Assembly: GCF_018135625.1 (NCBI RefSeq)
Contig: NZ_CP073078.1
Coordinates: forward strand, 1,302,001 to 1,366,000
Direction: 5' to 3'
From: Phenylobacterium montanum
GTDB taxonomy: Bacteria; Pseudomonadota; Alphaproteobacteria; Caulobacterales; Caulobacteraceae
Length of the DNA stretch: 64,000 nucleotides
The notes under the pieces were generated by a model that was not told where the DNA came from, did no database searches, and saw only the letters and a program-made list of their open reading frames with translations. This document shows, one piece after another, positions 7,887 through 15,951 of this stretch (position 1 is the first letter of the stretch; every line of letters begins with the position of its first letter). A program made the translations under genes and the position numbers.

Positions 7887-9113
7887 TTACTCCGCGAGCT
7901 TGACGACGCCGCCGACCTGCAGGTTGTTCATCCCGTAGGCGGTGCAGTTGGCGGCCAGGTTGGCGTTGCCGCTCCAGGCCACGGTCAGGGCCACCACCTG
8001 GGTGCAGCCATTGGCCCCCGCCATGTCGCCCAGATAGGAGACCGGCTGGCTGGGGAAATAGATCGCGCCGGTCATGACGGAGCCGGCGGTGCCATTCAGC
8101 TTGATCAGCGACGAGCTGGTGTTGGAGCGGCTGCCGAAGAACAGCATGCCGGAATAGGTTCCGCTGGTCGGCGCCGAGAGGTTCAGCGAGGCGTTGCCGT
8201 TGAAGGTCAGCGAGGCGTTGTTGGCGAGGAAGAAGGTGACGCCGGAACCGGTGATGTTGGCGCTGCCGTTGGCGGTCAGCGAGCCGCCATCGATGATGTA
8301 GACGCCCGGCTTGAGGTTGACCGTCCCGTTCAGGGCGAGGCCGCCGCAATAGCGTCCAGGCTGCAGGGTCTTGCCGCTGGAGGGCTGGCAACTGCCGCTG
8401 ACGGTCGGCTCCGGCACGCTGCGGAACGGGTCGGCCACCGGAGCCAGGTTGGTCATGGCCGACTTGCAGCTCGTCTGGGTGACCAGCGCGTTGAGCGCCA
8501 CGCCGCCGGCGCTCATCAGGCAGGGCACAGTGACGGTGGTGGCCCCCTGGCTGTAGATCGCCGAATTCGAGATCGAATTGGCCATTACATTGCAGCCGCT
8601 GAAACTGACCGTCGAACTGCCGGAAAAATAGACCGCCTGGCTGACGCTGGGATCGAGGGCCAGCACGCAGGCATTGGCGGCCGTGGTGAAGGTCGCGACG
8701 GCGCGGGCGGTCACATAGACCGGCGTGGAGCTGAACACAGCCGAGAAATAACGAGTCTCCTGGCGCTTCAGGATCACCTCGGCGGAGTTGGCGTTCTGGT
8801 TCGGCCCGGAGGTCGGCGGGGTGTTCATGGTGAAGGTGTCGGTGACGGTGGTGAAGCCGTCGCTGGCCGCCGCAGCCTGGGCGGCCGAGGACATCACCCC
8901 GGACGAAGCGCCTTCCCGATCCTCCATCGCCGCGGCGTAGGCGCCGGCGTCGGCGGCCTGCTGCAGCTTGAGCTGGTCGTAATACCAGGACCCGACCTCG
9001 AGGCCGAGCGCCGCACCGGCCGCAATAACCGGCATCGACAATGCGAAAACGATCGCGACCGAGCCAGATTTCGACCGCGAAAACTCGGAGTATGGTGTCA
9101 AATATTTCAGCAT
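7887..9113 (-). CDS. TadG-like pilus assembly protein
   Basis: This 408-residue protein starts with RSKSGSVAIVFALSMPVIAA, the TadG N-terminal membrane helix. LQQAADAGAYAAAM follows, the conserved ALDAAVLA-like stretch. A long Ser/Thr/Asn/Gly-rich secreted region follows, with repeated short strands that resemble a parallel beta structure (VNLKPGVYIIDGGSLTANGS). TadG proteins are thought to anchor the Tad pilus in the envelope. No clear ribosome-binding site precedes the ATG at 9113, but a TAG four codons upstream leaves no alternative. It is the first gene of the three-gene operon. Confidence 0.8.
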   Translation of the reverse strand: MLKYLTPYSEFSRSKSGSVAIVFALSMPVIAAGAALGLEVGSWYYDQLKLQQAADAGAYAAAMEDREGASSGVMSSAAQAAAASDGFTTVTDTFTMNTPPTSGPNQNANSAEVILKRQETRYFSAVFSSTPVYVTARAVATFTTAANACVLALDPSVSQAVYFSGSSTVSFSGCNVMANSISNSAIYSQGATTVTVPCLMSAGGVALNALVTQTSCKSAMTNLAPVADPFRSVPEPTVSGSCQPSSGKTLQPGRYCGGLALNGTVNLKPGVYIIDGGSLTANGSANITGSGVTFFLANNASLTFNGNASLNLSAPTSGTYSGMLFFGSRSNTSSSLIKLNGTAGSVMTGAIYFPSQPVSYLGDMAGANGCTQVVALTVAWSGNANLAANCTAYGMNNLQVGGVVKLAE

Positions 9114-9423
9114 TTCGATGCCATACTACTTCGCACGATTGAGCATTCAGATTCGCACAATCGTCATTAACAAGTGTCCTCCAACATTCGTTAATCGCAG
9201 ATTCAGCACTCTTAGGTTGTTGAAAATTCAAACACTTTATAATTTTTTCTAATATCTCTTCAGTAGCACGGGGCGATGCCACCCGGATCGCGCGTCATGC
9301 GCCCGCGGGGAGGGCGCCCGTTTGAAGGCGATTTCGAACCGCAACCGGCTCACGATGTCTCCAGCGCCTCGCTGACGCGGGCCTGACCATGCTAGCCAAG
9401 AGGCGAGTCGGAGGGGCGAATCC
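9114..9423. other. A/T-rich divergent promoter region
   Basis: About 310 bp between the TadG-like gene and the purine permease hold no gene. The first 180 bp are clearly A/T-richer than anything nearby. They contain two GANTC sites (9150-9154, 9200-9204) and two TTAA elements (in cattaacaag and cgttaatcgc), the building blocks of CtrA/CcrM cell-cycle promoters. A GGAGGGG ribosome-binding site for the rightward gene lies at about 9411-9417. Confidence 0.5.
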
Positions 9424-10503
9424 ATGGACTGGCTGCAGCGTTTGACCTTGCGGATTGGCGCGGTTCTCGCGGGCTTGAGCCTGGCGGGCGGCGCTCTGGC
9501 GTCCATGCCCCACAGGACCGAAGTGCGGGTCGTGGTCGTCACCACCTGGGAATCCACGCGTGGCGGCGAAGACCATGGCGAGCTGCACGCCTGGCAGGCG
9601 CGATGGCCGCTGAGCCAGGCCTTGCCGTTTCCGGTGGGCGTCCATTCCCTGCAATACGACCCCAAGCGGCATGTTCTGGCGATCCTGACCGGCATGGCCA
9701 CGGCCCGCGCCGCCGCCTCGATCATGGCCCTGGGGACCGACCCCCGTTTCGACCTCAGCCACGCCTACTGGATCGTCGCCGGGACAGCGGGGGTGGATCC
9801 CAAGATCGGGTCCGTCGGTTCCGCCGCCTGGGCGCGCTGGGTGGTGGATGGGGATCTGGCGCAGGAGCTGGACGCGCGCGACATGCCGGCCGACTGGCCG
9901 ACCGGCATCCTGCCCTATGGCCGCACCCGCCCCTACGAGCAGCCGGCGCCCAACGCGCACAATGCCGACGGCAACGTCGCCTACGCGCTGAACCCCAGGC
10001 TGGTCGACTGGGCCTTTTCCAGGACCCGCAACCTCACCCTGCCCGACGATCCGGCCCTGGCCCGGCTGCGGGCGCCCTATGCCGGGGCCGGCGCCAGGCC
10101 GCCCTTCGTGCTGGAGGGCGAAGGCCTGATGTCGGCGCGCACCTGGTACGGCGCGCGGATGAACGACTGGGCCGAGCGGTGGGTCGACTACTGGACCGGC
10201 GGCAAAGGCCAGTTCGCCATGTCGGCCGAGGAAGACACCGGGATCATGCAGGCCCTGACCTTCCTGGCCAGGGACCGCCGGGTGCGGCTGGACCGGGTGC
10301 TGATCCTGAGGGCCGCCAGCGACTACACGGTCCAGCCGCCGGGCGTGACGGCCGCCGACTTCGTCGCCCAGGAGGCCAGCGCCGGCTTCCCGGCCGAACC
10401 CCAGGCGCTGGACTCGCTTTACCGCGTCGGCGAACCGGTGGCGCGCGCCCTGGCCGACGACTGGAAACACACGCGGGACGTCACCCCCGGCGGCGCGCCC
10501 TGA
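9424..10503 (+). CDS. Purine nucleoside permease (NUP family)
   Basis: This 359-residue secreted-type protein has a signal peptide ending near ALAS and the NUP-family pattern throughout. Examples are VVVVTTWESTRGGEDHGELHA near the mature start, GMATARAAASIMALGTDPRF, AYWIVAGTAGVDP and the C-terminal LILRAASDYTVQPPG. The family resembles nucleoside phosphorylases and was described as a nucleoside permease; the molecular role in bacteria is uncertain. The ATG follows GGAGGGG. Its 3' end overlaps the convergent MHS transporter gene by 23 bp. The adenine uptake and deamination genes at 41.4-43.8 kb are the only other purine genes in the window. Confidence 0.85.
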   Translation: MDWLQRLTLRIGAVLAGLSLAGGALASMPHRTEVRVVVVTTWESTRGGEDHGELHAWQARWPLSQALPFPVGVHSLQYDPKRHVLAILTGMATARAAASIMALGTDPRFDLSHAYWIVAGTAGVDPKIGSVGSAAWARWVVDGDLAQELDARDMPADWPTGILPYGRTRPYEQPAPNAHNADGNVAYALNPRLVDWAFSRTRNLTLPDDPALARLRAPYAGAGARPPFVLEGEGLMSARTWYGARMNDWAERWVDYWTGGKGQFAMSAEEDTGIMQALTFLARDRRVRLDRVLILRAASDYTVQPPGVTAADFVAQEASAGFPAEPQALDSLYRVGEPVARALADDWKHTRDVTPGGAP

Positions 10504-11764
10504 GCGGATTTGACTCGGCCACCAGCGCCTGGGCCGTCAGCCCGACCAGGAGCGCGCCCAGCATGTACCAGGCCGGCGCGAGCGGGCTCTTCGCTGCATC
10601 GGTCAGGGCCTTTATAGCGAACTGGGCGACGCCGCCGCAGACCGCGACCGCCACGGCATAGATCAGAGCCAGGCCGCCGGAGCGGATGCGCCGCGGCAGG
10701 GACTCGGTGACGGTGATGAAGGCCGGGGCGCTGCCGATCTCCTGCAGCACGGTGAGCACCGCGACCACGGCATAGACCGAGACCGCCGAATGCAGCCGGC
10801 TCATCACCATGAAGCCGGGGATGACCAGGATCGCCATCACGGCGCCCGCGCTGATCATCACCGGCTTGCGCCCCAGCCGGTCGGAGAGAAGACCCGCGAT
10901 TGGCGAGGCCAGAAGGCCGCAGACGCCGAGCACGATGGTGGCGCCGAACGCCTGGCTGACCGGCAGCTTCAGGCTGTCCTGGGCGTAGGTGGTCATATAG
11001 TCCAGGCCATAGGCGCAGCTGGTGGCCGAGCCGATCATGACCAGGCCGAGGATAATCAGCCGCAGCGGCGGCCTGGCCGTCTGGGCGGCGTCGCCCTCCT
11101 CGCCGGGCGCCGCCAGGGTCTCCGGCAGGCGGCGGCGCAGCACCAGCCCGATCGGGATCACCGCAGCCCCGACCAGAAAGGCGCACCGCCAGCCCCAGGC
11201 GTCGAGCGCCGCCGGTGAAAGCGCGCTGGAAAGGCCGAAGCCGACCAGGCCCGCGGCCAATGAGGCGGCGTACTGGGTGGTGTCCTGCACCGCTACGTAA
11301 AGGCCGCGCCGGTGCAGCGGGGCTGCTTCGACCAGATAGGCGGTCGATGGGCCGATCTCCCCGCCAAGCGCAAAGCCCTGCAACAGGCGGAAGGCGACCA
11401 GCAGCACCGGTGCGGCCGGGCCGATCTGGGCGTAGCCGGGCGTCAGCGCCAGGCCGGTGATGGCCACGCCCATCAGGCTGAACGACACCACCATGGCCGG
11501 ACGGCGCCCCAACCGGTCGCCCAGCCGCCCGATCACCAGCCCGCCCAGCGGCCGGGTGAGAAAGCCGACGCCAAAGGTCGCCAGTGTCAGGCTCAACCCC
11601 CTGCCCGCCTGGCCGGCCGGGAAGAAGCAGTGGCCGATCTGCACGGCGAAGAAGGAGAAGGTCAGGAAGTCATAGAATTCGAGGGCGTTGCCGAGGGCCA
11701 CGGCGGCGAGGCTTAGGGCCGAAGGTCGCTTCGTCATGACCTGGCCGTCGGCGCTCGCCTGCAT
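10481..11764 (-). CDS. MFS transporter, metabolite:H+ symporter (MHS) type
   Basis: This 427-residue protein has about twelve membrane segments. It carries LGNALEFYDFLTFSFFAVQI near the N-terminus and GRLGDRLGRRPAM in the first inter-bundle loop. RLLQGFALGGEIGPSTAYLVE follows, features of the MHS branch that carries citrate, shikimate or betaine with protons. The ATG at 11764 is preceded by GGAGGA with 7-nt spacing. No metabolic gene next to it points to a substrate. The C-terminus overlaps the convergent permease gene. Confidence 0.85.
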   Translation of the reverse strand: MQASADGQVMTKRPSALSLAAVALGNALEFYDFLTFSFFAVQIGHCFFPAGQAGRGLSLTLATFGVGFLTRPLGGLVIGRLGDRLGRRPAMVVSFSLMGVAITGLALTPGYAQIGPAAPVLLVAFRLLQGFALGGEIGPSTAYLVEAAPLHRRGLYVAVQDTTQYAASLAAGLVGFGLSSALSPAALDAWGWRCAFLVGAAVIPIGLVLRRRLPETLAAPGEEGDAAQTARPPLRLIILGLVMIGSATSCAYGLDYMTTYAQDSLKLPVSQAFGATIVLGVCGLLASPIAGLLSDRLGRKPVMISAGAVMAILVIPGFMVMSRLHSAVSVYAVVAVLTVLQEIGSAPAFITVTESLPRRIRSGGLALIYAVAVAVCGGVAQFAIKALTDAAKSPLAPAWYMLGALLVGLTAQALVAESNPLRARRRG

Positions 11765-11892
11765 TCCGCATTCCTCCGCAACGGCCCGAACGGCGCACGC
11801 GCCTTCGGCTTAGCCTGTCGCGAGGCGCGCCGCCTCATCAAATGTGTTCGGTCCCCAGGGGCTCCGAGCGGCGCCAGGATGGCGGGCGCAAC

Positions 11893-12312
11893 TCAGCGCA
11901 GGCCCGGCAGTTCGCCGCGGCTGGCGGCGATGCCGAGCTGCAGGCTCTCGGCGATCATCTGCGACTTGGCCACGGCCAGGGCTGCGGCCTCCGGCGGCCA
12001 GAGGGCCTCGGCGGTCTGCTGGAACAGGTGCAGCCAGCGGGCGAAGTGGGTCCCGCGAATCCCGGCGATGCGGGTGTGGGCGACCATGGGCTGGCCCTTG
12101 AAGCGGCCGCTCATCAGCAGGACCGACGACCAGAAATCGCACATCCGCGCCAGGTGCGGGTCCCAGCCGTCGCCGATTACCCGGTTGAAGATCGGCCCCA
12201 GCGCCGGGTCGCGGCGCACCTGGGCGTAGAAGGCATGCACTAGGTCGTGGATCATCTCATCGGTCACCCCGGCCGCCACACCCGGCCCGACCCGCTCGGC
12301 TGCGCTCTTCAT
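11893..12312 (-). CDS. Group III truncated haemoglobin
   Basis: This 139-residue globin of 2/2 type has FYAQVRRDPALGPIFNRVI, then DHLARMCDFWSSVLLMSGRF-like spacing (WDPHLARMCDFWSSVLL), with YHGKPMAAH-like FKGQPMVAHTRIAGI containing the proximal His region. A tryptophan-rich helix LWPPEAAALAVAKSQMIAES follows. Group III globins bind haem and are linked to nitric oxide or oxygen handling. The gene starts 11 bp after the stop of a small membrane-protein gene on the same strand. Both diverge from an Rrf2-type regulator with NsrR-like operators between, which suggests a nitric-oxide response unit. Confidence 0.9.
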   Translation of the reverse strand: MKSAAERVGPGVAAGVTDEMIHDLVHAFYAQVRRDPALGPIFNRVIGDGWDPHLARMCDFWSSVLLMSGRFKGQPMVAHTRIAGIRGTHFARWLHLFQQTAEALWPPEAAALAVAKSQMIAESLQLGIAASRGELPGLR

Positions 12313-12323
12313 CGGCCTCCCCC

Positions 12324-12803
12324 TCAGGCGACCTGCCGGATGATCACCCCGATGCCGGCGACGCCGAAGGCGACGGCGAGGGGCACGGTCAGCATCTGGG
12401 CCAGGGCCGCGCCGGCGGAGACCCGGCCCGTCCAGGTCACCAGGCCCCGCTCAAGGAAATCGGCGAAATCGGGCCGCGGCCCGGCCTTGGGCTCCATGCG
12501 TAACAGCACGGCCGGCGCCCCGACATACATGACCAGATAGACCGCGCAAATCGCGATCATGAAGGCGGCCCCTGCCGTGGTCGCGAAGGCCAGGGCGAAG
12601 GCCCCCAGGAGCGCAGCGTAGGAGCCGGCGATCAGCACCCCGACCGTCACCGGCAGATCCGGCGCCGCAGCCTCGGACATGACCGGTGCCCTGGCGTCGT
12701 TGGCCGGCTGCAAGCTCTCGGCGACAGGAATAGCGGGCGCGCGCCAAGCGGCGACGGGTTGCTCCGGGACTGCAGGCGCCTTGGGCAGAACGGCGACGGT
12801 CAT
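12324..12803 (-). CDS. Small membrane protein of the haemoglobin/Rrf2 unit
   Basis: The 159-residue product starts at the ATG at 12803, preceded by GGAG. An open frame runs further upstream to 12959 but through the promoter region. A Pro/Ala-rich soluble N-terminus (about 50 residues) is followed by two adjacent membrane helices. A short soluble loop with FADFLERGLVTWTGRVSAG and a final hydrophobic helix complete it. I do not recognise a named family. First gene of an operon with the truncated haemoglobin and divergent from the Rrf2 regulator, it is probably a membrane component of the same nitrosative or redox response. Confidence 0.8.
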   Translation of the reverse strand: MTVAVLPKAPAVPEQPVAAWRAPAIPVAESLQPANDARAPVMSEAAAPDLPVTVGVLIAGSYAALLGAFALAFATTAGAAFMIAICAVYLVMYVGAPAVLLRMEPKAGPRPDFADFLERGLVTWTGRVSAGAALAQMLTVPLAVAFGVAGIGVIIRQVA

Positions 12804-12827
12804 GGCGAGGTCTCCTGGATCGCTTAA

Positions 12828-12974
12828 ATATTCATATGAAATACCTCTAATGAGACGCGCTATAAGATGCAAACGAAATATGGATTTGATAGGCAGACGC
12901 GCTTGATACCGATCAAAGCGCCGGAGGCCTCGCTGGCGCAGGCGTCCCGATTGGTGCATACTGAATGCATCTTA
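12828..12974. promoter_or_regulatory. Divergent promoter region with NsrR/Rrf2-like operator sites
   Basis: Three candidate sites lie between the haemoglobin operon and the Rrf2 gene. A palindrome TTCATATGAA is at 12831-12840, inside an A/T-rich run. AAGATGC is at 12864-12870. An inverted repeat TGCAT-N5-ATGCA is at 12955-12969; on the minus strand it reads as AAGATGCAT followed by its mirror. AAGATGCATTT is the half-site recognised by E. coli NsrR, so the last two fit an NsrR-type regulator. The third lies about 40 bp before the regulator start, as expected for autoregulation. Confidence 0.55.
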
Positions 12975-13005
12975 CGCCGCTCCGGCGGCGCCGCTCCGAG
13001 CCACA

Positions 13006-13428
13006 ATGCGCCTGACCCGCTTCACCGACTACGCCGTGCGCGTGCTGCTGCATCTGGGGGCCAAGGGCGAGGCGCAGTCGTCGATCGCCGAGATCGCCGA
13101 ACTCTACGGCATCTCGCGCAACCACCTGATGAAGGTGGTGCAGGACCTGGGCCATGCTGGCTTCGTGCGGACCGTGCGCGGCCGTGGCGGCGGCATCCGG
13201 CTCGGCCGGCCCGCCGAAGAGATCAACCTGGGCGCCCTGGTGCGCCAGACCGAGGACGGCTTTCAACTGGTCGACTGCAGCGATTGCCTGGTGGCCGGCG
13301 CCTGCACCCTGCCTCGGGTGCTGAACGAGGCGACCGCGGCGTTCCTGGGCGTGCTCGACAAATATACCCTGGCCGACCTGCTGGGCCGGCGGCAGGATCT
13401 GCGCCAGATCTTCGGCCTTGCCGGGTGA
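13006..13428 (+). CDS. Rrf2-family regulator, NsrR-like
   Basis: This 140-residue protein begins MRLTRFTDYAVRVLLHLGAK, then ISRNHLMKVVQDLGHAGFVR, the winged helix with the NsrR-type N-terminus, and GRGGGIRLGRPAEEINLG, the wing. Cysteines at 91, 94 and 100 should bind an Fe-S cluster that senses nitric oxide. The spacing C-x2-C-x5-C is shorter than the usual C-x(4-7)-C-x5-C of NsrR proteins, so the cluster ligation may differ. It diverges from the membrane protein and truncated haemoglobin genes, which it probably represses. Rrf2 membership is secure; NsrR function is inferred from operators and context. Confidence 0.85.
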   Translation: MRLTRFTDYAVRVLLHLGAKGEAQSSIAEIAELYGISRNHLMKVVQDLGHAGFVRTVRGRGGGIRLGRPAEEINLGALVRQTEDGFQLVDCSDCLVAGACTLPRVLNEATAAFLGVLDKYTLADLLGRRQDLRQIFGLAG

Positions 13429-13437
13429 GCCCGAGGA

Positions 13438-14349
13438 TTAGCGCGACGGCTCTTCGCCTTCGACGATGGTGCGGTGCATCTCTCGACGATAGCCGTCGTG
13501 GTCGTTGAACGCCTGGTGGATGCACAGGCGGTTGTCCCAGAGTGCGAAAGTGCGCGGCGCCCAGCGCAGGCGACAGGTGAAGGCCGGCTGGGTCACGTGG
13601 CTCTGCAGGAAGGCGATCAGGGGCGCCGCCTCGCGGTCGGTCAGGCCCTCGATGCCGCGGGTATAGGTCTCGTCGACATAGAGGGCCTCGGCGCCGGTCA
13701 CCGGATGCCGGCGCACCAGCGGATGGGCCGCCCCCTCGACCATGGGCCCGGCGTCCGCGGATATCGCGGTCGAGCCCAGTCGCCCGGGTTGGCCGGTGGC
13801 GGCGGCGATCTCGTTCATGGTCCTCAGGACCTCGCCCGCCGACATGCGCACCTTCAGCGGACGCAGGATCTCCTGCATGGTCGGGCTGAGGCAGCGGAAA
13901 GCCAGTTCAGTGTCGGACCAGATGGTGTCGCCGCCGAAGGGCGGAATCTCGAACCCGTAGAGCAGGCTGATGGCCGGCGGCCGGGCCAGGAACGGCGAGT
14001 CGGTATGCCAGCCGCTGCCAAAGATCAGGGGCGTCCTGGCGTCGGCCTCCTTGACCACGCGCTGCACGTCGGGATGGCCTTCGATCCCCTGCGTATAGGC
14101 GTCGCGGCCGAACGGGCCGAAGCGCAGGGTGAAGCGCTCCTGGTCGGCGAGGCCCATGTCCTGGTCGCGGAAGAAGATCATCTTGTGCCGGTAGAGGGCG
14201 TCGGCGATCTCGGCGAAGGCCTCGTCGGTAAGGCGGCTGACCTGCACGCCCCTGATCTCGGCCCCCATGGCGGCGGCCAAGGGCTCGGCGACAATGTGGA
14301 CGTAGGACCTGGCCGAATTGTCGAACCGCCCCGTGGGGTGCAGGCGCAT
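13438..14349 (-). CDS. TauD/TfdA-family alpha-ketoglutarate-dependent dioxygenase
   Basis: This 303-residue enzyme starts at the ATG at 14349 after GGAGGAA. The iron-binding HxD is His115/Asp117 in GWHTDSPF and the distal histidine is His278 in NRLCIHQAF. The 2-oxoglutarate-binding arginine would lie shortly after, in GYRREMHRT. The N-terminal IVAEPLAAAMGAEIRGVQ is typical of taurine/2,4-D/clavaminate-type oxygenases. It hydroxylates an unidentified substrate in the cytoplasm with O2 and 2-oxoglutarate. It diverges from a TetR regulator with palindromic operators in the shared region. Confidence 0.9.
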   Translation of the reverse strand: MRLHPTGRFDNSARSYVHIVAEPLAAAMGAEIRGVQVSRLTDEAFAEIADALYRHKMIFFRDQDMGLADQERFTLRFGPFGRDAYTQGIEGHPDVQRVVKEADARTPLIFGSGWHTDSPFLARPPAISLLYGFEIPPFGGDTIWSDTELAFRCLSPTMQEILRPLKVRMSAGEVLRTMNEIAAATGQPGRLGSTAISADAGPMVEGAAHPLVRRHPVTGAEALYVDETYTRGIEGLTDREAAPLIAFLQSHVTQPAFTCRLRWAPRTFALWDNRLCIHQAFNDHDGYRREMHRTIVEGEEPSR

Positions 14350-14449
14350 GGGCTTCCTCCGGTTCAGCGACTGGCGCGAAGGATGGCGGGTGACGCGGTT
14401 GGCGGCAAGCGGCTGCTGTTGGTGAACCATCGGTGGGTACGCCGCGCCC

Positions 14450-14493
14450 TTGACAATGACCAAGGGTCAGTAGTTAATGACCAACAGTCATTA
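14450..14493 (+). promoter_or_regulatory. TetR-gene promoter with two palindromic operators
   Basis: A -35-like TTGACA lies at 14450-14455. Overlapping and following it are two perfect inverted repeats: TGACC-AAG-GGTCA at 14457-14469 and TAATGAC-CAACA-GTCATTA at 14475-14493. They share the half-site TGAC and lie 12-48 bp before the TetR start codon. This is the expected layout for autorepression and for control of the divergent dioxygenase. Confidence 0.7.
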
Positions 14494-14504
14494 GGATCTG
14501 GCCA

Positions 14505-15077
14505 ATGGGCAAGCCGGCGCGCCGGCGCCTCCACCCCGAGGCGCGTAAGCGGGAGATCGTCGAAGCCGCCGAGCGCCTGCTCAATCAGGACGGCGCTCGG
14601 GTGCGGGTGGAGGACGTGGTGCGCGAGGCAGGCGTCGCCAAGGGCACCTTCTTTCTCTACTTCCCCACCTGGGACGACCTGCTGGAGACGGTCCGCCAGC
14701 GGCTCGTGTCCGAGTTCGACCTCGCCTATCCCTTGCCTGCGGAGGTCGACGGGCCGGTGGATTGGCCGGGGCTGATGGACGTCCAGGCCGCCGCCTTCAT
14801 CGACTTCACCCTGTCGCGCCGGGGCGTCGGCGAGGCGGTGTTCCATTCCGATTTCGCCGAGCGCCGCCCCCTGGCCATCAACGGCGTCCAGCGGCTTTCG
14901 GCCGTCATCCGCGCCGGCCAGGAGGCGGGCGGCTTCGGCCCGGTCGATCCCGACCCTACAGCGCGCCTTCTGTTCGCCGCCATTCACGAGGCCGCCGACG
15001 CCGTGGCCGGCGGCTCTGACCGCCAGGCGGTCGTCGCCGCGCTGCAAGGCCTGCTGCGGCGAACCCTGGCGCCCTGA
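14505..15077 (+). CDS. TetR-family transcriptional regulator
   Basis: This 190-residue regulator has an N-terminal TetR helix-turn-helix: ARKREIVEAAERLLNQDGA, then VEDVVREAGVAKGTFFLYFP with the classic KGTFFLYF recognition-helix end. A helical ligand domain of unknown specificity follows. Two palindromic sites just upstream are probable operators. The divergent dioxygenase gene and the downstream VOC gene, 29 bp after the stop, are likely targets. The inducer is unknown. Confidence 0.9.
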   Translation: MGKPARRRLHPEARKREIVEAAERLLNQDGARVRVEDVVREAGVAKGTFFLYFPTWDDLLETVRQRLVSEFDLAYPLPAEVDGPVDWPGLMDVQAAAFIDFTLSRRGVGEAVFHSDFAERRPLAINGVQRLSAVIRAGQEAGGFGPVDPDPTARLLFAAIHEAADAVAGGSDRQAVVAALQGLLRRTLAP

Positions 15078-15106
15078 ACCCAATCACAAGAATGAGGAGG
15101 AGCCCG

Positions 15107-15493
15107 ATGAGCGAAACCGCCGTGAATGTCCGCTACATGGTCAGCGACGTGCAGGCCTGCGTCGATTGGTACGTCGACCACCTGGGATTCAGCCAGGTGA
15201 TGAGCGCCGCCCCGGCCTTCGCCGCCGTGGAGCGCGGGCCGGTCCGGCTGCTGCTGAGCGGCAGGGCCAGCTCGGCGGGCCGGCCGATGCCGGACGGGCG
15301 CCTGCCGGAGCCCGGCGGTTGGAACCGGTTCCAGCTCGTGGTCCAGGACCTGGCCGCCGAGGTCGAGCGCCTGCGCGCCCAAGGCGTCAGCTTTCGCAAC
15401 GACATCCTCAGCGGCCCCGGCGGATCGCAGATCCTGGCGGAAGACCCCTCCGGCAACGTCGTCGAGCTGTTTCAGCCGGCGGCCTGGGCCTGA
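15107..15493 (+). CDS. VOC-superfamily (glyoxalase/bleomycin-resistance-like) protein
   Basis: The ATG at 15107 follows GAGGAGGAG; an earlier frame start at 15092 would place the SD inside the gene. The 128-residue protein has the two VOC beta-alpha-beta-beta-beta modules, with VRYMVSDVQACVDWYVDHLG opening the first. FQLVVQDLAAEVERLRAQGV opens the second, and ILAEDPSGNVVELFQP ends it with the metal-ligand glutamate. It may be a dioxygenase, isomerase or binding protein. Co-direction with the TetR gene suggests common control. Confidence 0.85.
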   Translation: MSETAVNVRYMVSDVQACVDWYVDHLGFSQVMSAAPAFAAVERGPVRLLLSGRASSAGRPMPDGRLPEPGGWNRFQLVVQDLAAEVERLRAQGVSFRNDILSGPGGSQILAEDPSGNVVELFQPAAWA

Positions 15494-15512
15494 GTTCGGC
15501 CGCGACAGAGCC

Positions 15513-15875
15513 TCACGGCTTCGGGCAATCCTTCACCGTCAGCCGGTAGTCTTGGCTGACGTCCTTTCCGGGGTTGGCCTTGTCGTGGATGCTGACCGAG
15601 AAATGGTACTTCCCCGCATCGTCAAGCGGGCCAAAGAGTTCGCCCGATTTATTGACGTCCAGGCCCTGAGGCGCGACGCCGTCGAGCAATCCGTAGTAAG
15701 GCGGCGCCCCGCCTTCTATGAGCTTGGTCTTGGGGTAGGGCTGGTTCGAGCAGCCGTCCGGCAGCGCCGTGACAATGAAATGGATCGCGCCGCCGTGGTG
15801 CTCCGCGGACTGGGCATAGGCGGTCCCCGCGGCCAGCAGAGCCGCTGCGAGTCCGATCCTGAGCTTTCTCATCAT
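15513..15875 (-). CDS. Secreted Ig-like-fold hypothetical protein (120 aa)
   Basis: A signal peptide (MRKLRIGLAAALLAAGTAYA) is followed by an about 95-residue beta-rich domain with two cysteines (ALPDGCSNQPY and VKDCPKP). A motif GGAPPYYGLLDGVAPQGLDV follows, resembling the putative-Ig repeat seen in exported adhesin-like proteins. It should be periplasmic or secreted with one disulfide. It stands alone between the convergent VOC gene and a crotonase gene. The fold call is moderate; function unknown. Confidence 0.7.
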   Translation of the reverse strand: MMRKLRIGLAAALLAAGTAYAQSAEHHGGAIHFIVTALPDGCSNQPYPKTKLIEGGAPPYYGLLDGVAPQGLDVNKSGELFGPLDDAGKYHFSVSIHDKANPGKDVSQDYRLTVKDCPKP

Positions 15876-15951
15876 AGGCGCTTCTTGAGTTCGGCGACCT
15901 TTGACTGTGGAGCTTACACCCGATTGCGCGGGTTAGATACCGCCCGCCGAT

